Part shown: piece by piece, positions 33,047 through 42,700 of the stretch | Layout of the letters: each line of letters begins with the position of its first letter | Numbering within the stretch: the stretch's first letter is position 1 | NCBI GenBank assembly: GCA_905221615.1 | Contig: CAJNDT010000310.1 | Coordinates: forward strand, 87,001-151,000 | Direction: 5' to 3' | Origin: Symbiodinium sp. CCMP2592 | Lineage: Eukaryota > Sar > Dinophyceae > Suessiales > Symbiodiniaceae | Length of the DNA: 64,000 nucleotides | Position numbers and translations under genes: made by a program | Notes under the pieces: generated by a model | Seen by the model: only the letters and a program-made list of their open reading frames with translations | What the model was told of the DNA's origin: nothing | The model's database searches: none

Positions 33047-33239
33047 GTAGCAACACGAAGAAGAAAAATAGCAGCAACACTACCAAGAAGAGGAATAAAA
33101 AGAGCGGCCCTCCGAGAGAAGCCCTCTTCGGAGGCCTGGCCGAGATGGCCAATCTGCGAGACCTGTCGAAGGAAGCCCGTGGAGAGCCGCTGCGTGTGGG
33201 CCCCGAGGCCAAAGCAGCCTTCACTCTGCTTCGAGGGTG

Positions 33240-33568
33240 TTGGGGCTTGGGCTTTAGGGAGGGTTTGGGGTGCAGGGGTGCATAGGGGCTTCTTAGGGTT
33301 AGGTTAGGGGCCAGGGGGTTTAGGGTTGATGGGCTTGGCTTCAGGGCTTTGGCAGCTTCTTGAGGGTCCAGGGTTGAGGGTTTTGCTTTCGGGTCTTTTT
33401 GGCTCCTTACGGGGTCTGAGTTGAGGGTGTTTCAGGGTCTTATGATTACTCTGCAGCCGGACGGGTTCAAGGTGGAGGGTTCCGTTTTAGGCTGGTAGAC
33501 CCCAAAGCCGGATGTCAAGAGTTTGCAAGCCCCAAACAGATCTTTCAGAAAGTTAAAGGGTTCAGGGT
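33240..33568. repeat. degenerate TTTAGGG/TTCAGGG tract, target of the retrotransposon
   Basis: GGGTTTAGGG and TTCAGGG variants cover this stretch. The retrotransposon is inserted within an AGGGTT of it. Confidence 0.7.
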
Positions 33569-33732
33569 TTTGAAGCAGGAACTGGATTAGTGAGTGTCCA
33601 ACCACACAACGAGCGCACTTTTTGGTCTGAGCCCAAGACGTCTGTCGTACAGGGTGCGTTCAGAACTGTCTCAAAAACTATTCACGCATGAGGACATGTC
33701 AACACGGCGCTTCAAGACAGGGAAATTTCACA
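33569..33732 (-). repeat. 3' LTR
   Basis: Identical copy of the 5' LTR. The AGGGT duplication flanks it at 33564-33568. Confidence 0.95.
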
Positions 33733-33746
33733 CCCGTCTTATCTGT
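33733..33746 (-). other. candidate polypurine tract
   Basis: The sense strand reads AGATAAGACGGG directly against the 3' LTR. It is purine-rich but short and interrupted. Confidence 0.4.
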
Positions 33747-33894
33747 AGTGTGACGTCCGAATCATGCTCGAATTATGACCACTTTGGGTCAAGCCTACTC
33801 CACCGGATTATACCGGGAGCTTGCGCAGTCAACCGAGCCGAGTGCGGCGACTCAAGGCTCCAGGCTGAGTTCTTCGATCGTAAAGCGGAGTGCT

Positions 33895-36759
33895 TTAGGT
33901 ACTCTCGGTATTCTGTGCGGCTTGCGCGGGCACATCGAGCACCTGAACGAGATTGCGATCAATGCTGTGATTGATCAAAAGCGGTTTCATACTCTTGGTC
34001 AAACAATCCGCAAGTTGTAAATGCGTCGGTATCCATCTCAACTCGTCGCCGTAAGGATGGTACAAGGCGTGCGTTAGCTCGTCCTCTTCCCAAAGTCCTT
34101 GGCGGAGTCCAGACATCTCTATGGCAAGGCGTTTATCCTCGCATGATTTTGGAATCGACGCAGTCAAGTGATCCGAAAGGGACCTGCAGTCCGTATACTG
34201 CAGGTGGAACATCGATCTCTTGGCGACTTCTTCCCAGTTCTGTGACCGGGGCAGTTTGCCGAGCAGTTCGAGCACCGCTGCTCGAATACGGTCTCCATGC
34301 TCTATCGCATGTTGCAACGAGTAAGCCTCACACTGGAGTGTGGCGCGACAAACCCGTTTCATGGTGGACGAGGAAAACGAAATGAGGTGCATCTCATGCG
34401 TTGACGCGTTCTTGTCCACCGCCGACTGTGCGGAAGTGAGATAATGGAAACGACCTCTCTGCGACTTATGGTTTGCCTCTCCTGCAAAGGAGGCGTCGCA
34501 AAACGTGACAATCGCCAACTCCCCTGTATTCCAGGGTAACCTAGCGCTGTACGTGATCGGCCTATCCGCATCTCCTAACGCCAGTGCTACTACGCGGTTT
34601 GCTTCACGGAGTGTATCCACCGTGGCTGTCGTAACACGCTGCTGCAGGGCATTCACCCTATAGGCAAGATCAGGTCTCGTGGCACGAGCCACCCAAGCCA
34701 GCGATCCTATGACGGATCTCAGCGCTGTGCGTTGGCCATTCGAGACTGGAGTCGTGCCCTTTTCAGACTTATGAATATCGATCGGGCGAATTGCACGCGT
34801 GTTGTCCCTACAGTTTATACTGATGGTCCCATCGGCGCTTTGCACATACTCGCGTCCGCAGAAACGGAACTTCTCAGTCTCTATGCGACCGATCTTAAAC
34901 TTATCCAGCAGATTCTGGATAGCCGGCTCGCCTTCGGCGGTAGCAGCCCACAGGAAATCATCCACGTGGGTGCACAAGCAAGCACACAAACGACCACCTT
35001 CTCCTGTAATATAGTACAGGGCTGACAGAATTTGCGAGGCATTTAAGCCAAATTCGCGGGCACTCTCCTTTATACGGAGGTAAAGGTTCCGACCCGCGTC
35101 GGTCGTGCCATACACGGGTACTCGGGCAATCATATGCCCGGCTCGCTGAATCTCTGCATCGGGTACACCCTTAGGGTGTTTAGGAACCCGAAGAATGAGA
35201 AGGCGCTCAAGGGGTTTCCCTTGGAAGTATGCGTTCGTTATATCGGCTGCTTTGAGCCGCAGGGCCAATGAAACCGCCCATGAACACAGAAGGGCTATGC
35301 CTTCCGGCTCGGCCGTGGGGCTGTCTGCCCTGATATCCTCCTCATTCGAGATATGCTCGAAGTTTCCACATGCGACCAAGCGTGCTTTCCACTTGGGAGT
35401 GTATGCTGGCGTCCCCTTTAGGTGTTCATTCTTATCGGTGAGGACCCATTTGGTGGGAATGCACACGTGGCCAGCCTTTGTAAGCTCCTTGAACTCCTTG
35501 TCTGTGCAAGGGACCACTGCGTTGAATTCAGTGTACTTCTGCCATTCAGTTTTCATGGCAGCATCCAGTCCCAGCTGTACTTCAACAGGGGCTTTGTGGT
35601 AATCCAGGAGCGAGGCCATGTAGCCAGCATCGACATTAGAGCCGATGGCGTCTTCCCCATCTGGGGTGAGAGCAAAGGCCTTGGATTCCGCCGCTCGACT
35701 ATCCGAGGGCTCAGCTGCTGGCACAGTCGTGCCAATCGCAGCTGTGTGCGATGCTGCTGCCAGTCCGTCGTCTTCCTCAGGAATGTAGTGACACGGATGG
35801 GCTTCTGGCAGTCCGTTAGCACGTATGTGCTCGGCAAGTTTCGAATGCTCGAGCCATATGTGCTGGGCGATATTTCGCCGATGGCATCGCCGCCAACTGG
35901 CCTCCGAACACAACAGAAGTATTCGGTGGAAGTCATCGTGGGCCTCGCTAATTATTCTAGCGATCGTACAGAGCCCTTGGTCTGTTTGCAGATTGGCTTC
36001 AATCCCGCCCCGATTCCTGTTGCCTAACTCGGGGGCGTGACTGTACACAACCCCTTTTGCAAAGCATGTGGCGGAAAGCTCATCACAATTGTATTGTGGA
36101 TGCCGAACGCTGTACGGATGGCTTCTGCAATCTATGATTTCCTTAATCCCGTACTCGTGGATGCGCTCTAGGAACGTCTCGATGGGAAGATCAGAGTGAC
36201 CCATGGTGTATATCCCATCGCCTTTCCTGCCAAAGGTGTTGGGCGCATCCCTATATATGGGGTAGCCTAAGTCCGACAAAAGCTGTATGTCATCTTTAGA
36301 CAACTTGCCGAGATCACTCACCGTGTATGCGGAGAGACTGTATCTTTCTCCTACAAACGGTGCGACCATGTGCACGTCCTTCGGGCGAAACTTAAGAACC
36401 TTGTTCTTAGTATCGTGGACGGTGCCATACATTGTCGTGTTTTGAACACGCACGGGGGTTGTACCCGTGGCTTCTTCCACCCATAGACCGCCTCCACGAT
36501 ACTCGCCCACACCTATAGTGTAGTTATGCGAGCCAGGAGTGTTCGCTAGGTCTCTATGGGCCTCTGCGCCTCTGTTGGTAAGCTGAACGCTACTCCACTG
36601 TGGGAGGTGATGACCGGCTTGCATACTGTGATGCAAGATATAGTGGTTGAGGTACATGGCAAACGACGGTCTCTCGCGCGTTGGTCCAGAAACTCCAACA
36701 AGACCACCGTGCCGATATACTCCCACCGCGAGGGCTATGCATCCCGGGATCTCCATCAT
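33895..36759 (-). CDS. retrotransposon ORF2: 2OG oxygenase-like, DUF488-like, reverse transcriptase and RNase H
   Basis: 954 aa from ATG at 36759, which directly follows an in-frame TAG. Residues 1-150 look like a 2OG-Fe(II) oxygenase jelly roll (H68-x-D70, H130, R139, with GEYRGGGLWVEE). Residues 183-312 look like DUF488 (IYTMGHSD, EIIDCRSHPYS, LLLCSEASWRRCHRR). RT spans about 380-640 with Asp506 (ADITNAYFQG) and HVDDF at 599-603. RNase H has D755, E811, D857 and D918 (THLQLADCLTK). All RT and RNase H catalytic residues are present. It is in the +1 frame relative to ORF1 and overlaps it by 170 nt. Confidence 0.92.
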   Translation of the reverse strand: MMEIPGCIALAVGVYRHGGLVGVSGPTRERPSFAMYLNHYILHHSMQAGHHLPQWSSVQLTNRGAEAHRDLANTPGSHNYTIGVGEYRGGGLWVEEATGTTPVRVQNTTMYGTVHDTKNKVLKFRPKDVHMVAPFVGERYSLSAYTVSDLGKLSKDDIQLLSDLGYPIYRDAPNTFGRKGDGIYTMGHSDLPIETFLERIHEYGIKEIIDCRSHPYSVRHPQYNCDELSATCFAKGVVYSHAPELGNRNRGGIEANLQTDQGLCTIARIISEAHDDFHRILLLCSEASWRRCHRRNIAQHIWLEHSKLAEHIRANGLPEAHPCHYIPEEDDGLAAASHTAAIGTTVPAAEPSDSRAAESKAFALTPDGEDAIGSNVDAGYMASLLDYHKAPVEVQLGLDAAMKTEWQKYTEFNAVVPCTDKEFKELTKAGHVCIPTKWVLTDKNEHLKGTPAYTPKWKARLVACGNFEHISNEEDIRADSPTAEPEGIALLCSWAVSLALRLKAADITNAYFQGKPLERLLILRVPKHPKGVPDAEIQRAGHMIARVPVYGTTDAGRNLYLRIKESAREFGLNASQILSALYYITGEGGRLCACLCTHVDDFLWAATAEGEPAIQNLLDKFKIGRIETEKFRFCGREYVQSADGTISINCRDNTRAIRPIDIHKSEKGTTPVSNGQRTALRSVIGSLAWVARATRPDLAYRVNALQQRVTTATVDTLREANRVVALALGDADRPITYSARLPWNTGELAIVTFCDASFAGEANHKSQRGRFHYLTSAQSAVDKNASTHEMHLISFSSSTMKRVCRATLQCEAYSLQHAIEHGDRIRAAVLELLGKLPRSQNWEEVAKRSMFHLQYTDCRSLSDHLTASIPKSCEDKRLAIEMSGLRQGLWEEDELTHALYHPYGDELRWIPTHLQLADCLTKSMKPLLINHSIDRNLVQVLDVPAQAAQNTEST

Positions 36760-39700
36760 CTAGGAGCGGGCGCGTGTAAGCCTCGCGTCGGTCGCGGTCA
36801 TAGGCACGAAGGAGGGCCAGACACTCATCCGGGGAAAAACCCTGAGTATCTATCAGGCCTTTTGCCATGATCTCTACTTGATCAATCTCTTCCGCAACTA
36901 GTGCATCATCACGGCCTCCTACTGGCGATCGCGACCGGGCGGTTTCGCCCGTCTTATCTTTGGCGCGAAACCTTGCAGGCGTGGATGGCGCTGGCATCGG
37001 TGTGCCGGGCATCATCGCTGGCGTCGATGGTGCTGGCATAGGCACATCGTGCGCGACTGCCGGTGTAAGCGGGGCAGCTGCAGCCACTGGACGTGGCGTC
37101 GCTGGTGCTGTGACCGGGTCTGCTACGCGCTCATCCTGGAACCTTTGTTCCGGTCCATGAACAATGGCTTCCGGAAGCACTGGTTCTCCTGCCAAAACGC
37201 GATGCGCTGCAACTTCAATTTCATCAGCCGGGCGCATCTTCCTAGCGTTCACAAGTACAGGGATATTCTCGTGTAATACCCAGTACGCATTCTCTGCCTC
37301 ACGTCCTATGACGCGGCTAACCGTGGACCACACGACACCTGGGCTGCCAGGGACGTTATCCCGACGGTAAATAACTAAATCACCAACCTTATAGTCAGTG
37401 TCTAGAGGGGCTGCATTACGCTGTAACGCTTTGGCCACTTTGCGGGAAGTCTCTAAGTGAACAAAGGCCTTTTTGGCTTCCTGCCGTGCTCTGTGCCGAA
37501 TGTAGTATACACTCGTCTCATCATACTTGGTGAACAATGTACCAAGGCTTTCGGATTCATCTAGCACTGAACCCGGCGTTCGAGGCTGCTTTCCCAACAC
37601 GTGTTGTGCCGGGCTAAACCCTTGGTGCCTACTAAGCTCGTTCTTAGTAGTAACACTTTCGGTAACGACCGCCTCCATCTCCTCGATATTCGAGGGTTGA
37701 GCCTCCTGCGCGACTTTCCTGATGATGGCCTTAGCAAGTCCACCATGGCGTTCAACCTTTCCAATAGTCTGCGGGCTCTCAAGAGGGGCGTTTTTATGGA
37801 TTATACCATGCTGTGCCAAATACTCTGAAAATTCTCCCCGGAAGTGCGTCCCTCTGTCAGTGGTTATGACTTTGGGATGTCCAGCCCAGCTGACCCACCT
37901 GTCGATCAGGCATTTCACACACTGACGGGCACTTGGGTTACCACCCCCAGATTTCACGAGCACAACTTGCTGGAAGCTTGTTCCCATGTCAACTATATTG
38001 ACAGCAGTATAGCGATTTCCATAGAAGTCTTTGACCTCTAGCGCATCCATACCTATTGTATGGTTGAACTCCTTAGGGAATACACTATCGCCTGCGACAG
38101 GGTGATGCCTGGGCACTGGAGCTGTGTCCAGGCAGACCTTACACTTGTAAAGTCCGGCAGCGGCGATGAAATCCTTGCTCGCCCGGGCCTGCTTCAGGAC
38201 CTGAACCAGGACTGCGTTTGGCAGATGGCCAAACGATCGGTGCAGGCGCCTTATAGCTACCCGGACTCGTTGCGGTAACGATCTCCACGCCGCTCGGCGC
38301 TCTGCCTCTGTATTCGGCGTTCCGGGGAACGGGAATTGTTCCAAAATGAGGCGTTCTCTTTCCTCGGGCGTCAGTGCGCCACCGGCATCATCCACCCCAT
38401 CAGGGGCACCTCGCTGAGGCATCTCAGCATCGGGCACCAGCTCTGCTTCGCTGATGTCCTCAGGATCTGTGTCCTGGGCGTCGCCGACAAAGCAAGTTCG
38501 GCTAAACGCGTTGATATAGTACTCCTCAGAAATGGTACGACAAAGGTTCCAAAAGTCAGTACTATCCGTATCAACATAACTACGGGGTATATACCCGTAA
38601 GACTCTGACCATGCTTGGAAGGAGTCCAAAGCCTTTCCGATCTCTGGGCCTATGCCTGAGATATGCATGTCTCCTCTCAAGGTAACAGTGTCCTCAAGCA
38701 TTGGGTAGCCGTTCGGGGTAACCAATATAACCGGAATGTTGAGGGTGTCAGCTACACACTCAAGCTCCAAACACAACTCCTCTGTGGAAGTCTCAAACCT
38801 GGCAACCACGAGGCCCGGTGGCCCGTTCTGCCTCTCGTTGATCACGCTCGCGAGGACCTGTGCCGAGGGTTCATGCAATCTAATCAGGTGATCAGCTTCT
38901 CGCATGGCAGCGTTGTACACGATTGCCTTTAAGACTTTGTCTCCCGCTACCATTTCGGTAAGGCTTGAGGTGAGGTACTTGGACTGGGCCTTGCTAAGCT
39001 TCTTTAAGCTAGCGGCTGAGGGCCCATAGGCTGCGCTGCTACTGTGGGGCAGGTCTTCGGGAGGATCAGGGCTTGGAAAAGAAATCTGGCTGGCTTGTCC
39101 TACCCACTCCCCACTGCAGACGGCCATGTATGCTTCGCGCTCTGCTCCGTCCTCATCCATGGGTGAAACTTCACCCTCCGGGGCTGTGCCCGGGCCGGCA
39201 GAGGTGGCGATGCGCGAAGCCCGCGGGTCTGTGCCCGGGATGTACACTGCACTCAAGGCATCTGTGTCCTCGATCTGGTGGGGCACTGTGGCCGCGTCGA
39301 ACGCCAAGGGAAACACCCAAAGCGCGACGTACGCCCCATCCTCCGACGGTTCTTGCGTCGGGCATGCTTGCTCGGCTCCACCGGTTTCGGTGGGCAGCTT
39401 CTCGGAGTCTGACCCCGGCGGAAAGCATGCGCCTTCATACGTCCAGCTGGAGCCGTCGGCGGGATCCAGATGGGAAAACAAGTATCCTATGGGATCTATG
39501 TCCCGTAGCTTGCCCGTCGGCTTATACGAACGGCCTGTGTGGCGGGTGACCACTGTGCACTTTATGTTGTGCCGCTCGCTGAGTTCGTGGTGATTTTTAT
39601 CACCAGCCCAGAAACGTCTCGGTGCATATGGACCGATCCAGCACGCTGGCGCCTGCTTCTCGCGCATGACCTCATATAGGTCAGTCAGCACACCATCAGG

Positions 39701-42700
39701 GAAGTCCTGAAACACGATGCGCCTGTTCCACCCGAAACCTGTGTCGGGGCTAAGTGCGATGGCACCAACGTCGATGGCCAGGATCTTCTCGTCGATTTCG
39801 ACGAGCTTGCCTTGCCCTGGGGGCTTCGGAAACTGACGACGGAATTCTGCCCATTCCGCGTCGTTCCACTCGTCCGACGGCCTATCGCCGTGGAAATACC
39901 ACCATGACTCTCTGGCCGTCATGGGGCGGTGAGGATTCTCACGCTCTGGAAACCTATTGTAACCAGCACTGCCTCGGAAGCGCGGTGGCTCCGGCGGCTC
40001 AGGCGGGCGCCTGCTGCCGAGGTTGGTCCTGGGTCCCGGTGGATCCCAGTCTCCCGCACCTGTGCCGTCGTCGTACTCGACCTCATCATACACGCTGTGC
40101 GGTGCCACCTTGCCTTTGCCCTTGCCTTTGTCGGGCTCGACATCCACCTCCGGCCGTGCAGTGGGGCGAGGATTCGTGCGGTCACGCTCGGGAGCTGTGT
40201 CCCGGCCTGCAGCACGAATGCGTTCTGGCTCGGGAACTGTGTCCCGATCCGCACGGTCACCTGGGTCGCGGACGCGACCCCAACGGGAGGTGCGCTGGCG
40301 CGTCGGAGCCTCGGACCTATCCCGAGGTCTGGAGTCCATCCGCCGTCTCTCACGGGTACGGTCACGGCGATGACCCCTGCTCGAGGAGGAACTATCCCTC
40401 CGCCTGCGACGCGATCGGGAGCGGCGAGTAAGCCTCTTGAGCTCCGCCTCGGCCCTATCGGCTCGAGTCTCCGCGTCTTCTGCCCTCTCACGCATGTCCT
40501 GCAGCCGATCATACGCATTATCGCGCTGCCGCTTCACGTTGCTGAGGGCTTCTCTCAAGTCACTTATAGTGCTTTCTTGGCAGCGATTCGCATCAGTGAG
40601 GTCGTGGACCTCAGCCTCGAGCTTGCGAATCCGAGCCGACGACCCTGTCGGCGTCGCTGCGCGGTCCTGTGCTCCACCGGACTTTGCCGGCGGCGGTGCT
40701 GGCGTAGCCTTCGGCCTCTCTATGGGGGCCGCTCCGCCCTTGGCTGACGCACCTACGCTAGAACTAGCAGGGTTAGGACCCGAGCTAAAAGTAACCGAAG
40801 GTAGGCGTCCTCCAGGGGCTGTGCCCTGTGCGCGGTTCATCGCCGCAGTGAGCGAGTTCGGATCGTACTTTGCCACATACGATGTATGTGTCTTGCCGAC
40901 CAGCCCCATGCGTTGTGCAGCCTGATACGCGGTTTCGCCTGCCATGGGAGGCCTATCAAGGGGGCCTACCCCTGTCACCGGTGCCGGTATGCGGCCCTCT
41001 GCAAGCATCTGCGCATGAAACCGCTCAGCATATGTAGGCTGATCATCGGGGCGTGCACACTGCGGCTCCACGACAAGGATGCACTCGTTATCCTCTGGTC
41101 CGTCTGTGCGGACAGCGTCGACGAAGCACCTCGTGAGCTCTTGGACCTCCTGGGCTATGCCAGGGGCGCGGTGCAAACACTTGGGACACTGTCCTTTGCA
41201 CGCCCTGCTGCCCATGAAGGGCCAACTATTCGCTGCACTCATATGAGTGAGGCTGACGGAGCAGTCTGGCACGAGCTCCAAAAGCGTTGCATGGGCAAGG
41301 ATGCCCGCCGCAACAGATCTATGTCTGTTGGCTTTACAAACCACATGCACGGCAATGGACCTGATCCCAGCGTCCTTAGCGTCAAGGACGTTCGCCACGA
41401 TGTGCCTGACGTGGGCGATCAGGTTAGGGTGGTCCGCGTGCTCCCGAATTATATCGGGGTTCGACCCAACATGCTTTGTGCGGTCGCGCTGTTCGTCGTT
41501 GCGCTGTTGGGCTTCTGCTGGCGTCAGATCGTCTTTCCGATCGTCCCTGAGCCACACCATGTCCAACATCACTAGCATATAGCTAGTGGCACTCGCATAC
41601 GTCGTGAGCGCATGCGTTTCCATCTCTTCGTGCTGTGCGAAGAGCTCGGCCGCCGTCCACTTCCCTCTGACGCGTTGCAGCCAGGCATGGTGCTCATAGC
41701 CCCAGGTAAAAACATCAATAATGATGTCCGGGTTCGCTGTGTCCCCCGCATAGAACGGTTGCAAGGCCAAATCCGGATTATACACGGTTGCTGGAAGAGG
41801 AGTGTCGAGCTCCGGACCATGGGGTCCACCACCTGCCATTATAACCAGGGGCCTGTTGTGCGGGTCCTTCTTCACAACCGCATCGAACTCGGCAAGCTCG
41901 CGGTGCCCTCGCGCGATCTCCTTCGGGTGCACTGTGGCACGAGCTGCCGGCGGGTTCCCTGGGCTATCCCCAGGCCTAGCCTTCTCTGTGGGAGGCGCTT
42001 TCTTCGGCAAGCCACTCCCTGGCGGCGCCTTAGGTGCAGGCGCAGAAAAGGCAGGAGTGATCACCGGTGCGGCACTGTGGCCGACCGCAGGCGAGGTCGC
42101 CATGGCACTGTGGCCAGGCTCCGGCGCTGCTGAAATCTTCGGTGCAGCCTTTGCCGTCGGGGGCGCCTTCTTAGGCAGCTGCCCCTCCTCTGCGGCCATC
42201 GCGGCGGGCTCCGTGTCTCCTACGGACGTGCCTACCATACAATGATTCGGGAACGCTACGCTTATACGTCGCTTAGTGTTGTTGCGATTCTCAGCTGTCG
42301 TTGTGAAGCTGTGACCGTGGCCTACGCCTAAAGTGCTATGACCATGGCCTGCATCTACAGTACTGTGACTGCGACTTGTTGCCACTGCGTCATCTGCCGC
42401 TGTTGCATCTCGAGGGGTGCTCACAGACTCTGAGTGAGCTAAGGTGGCGGCGGCGGCAGACCTAAATATAGGAACTGGCGGTGAGGGAATTTGGAAGCTT
42501 CTTATGAGACGGGGTTGTTTCACCTGAACCAAACCTTCTGTTATGTTTATGCATAACAGCCCTGAGTCATGTGTCCGACACAGCTTGATCCTAATGATGC
42601 TATCCTCAGAAGGAAGTCGAACACCACACTCGCCAAACCGAAGATCCTTGGTTATACCAAGTTGGGCCTGGGCGTAAAGGGACAAAAGGAGAGGGGCTGT

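Noticed and set aside
39754-41575. Long plus-strand ORFs (39754-40431, 39929-40747, 40886-41575)
   Set aside because: Shadows antisense to retrotransposon ORF1, which carries recognisable domains.
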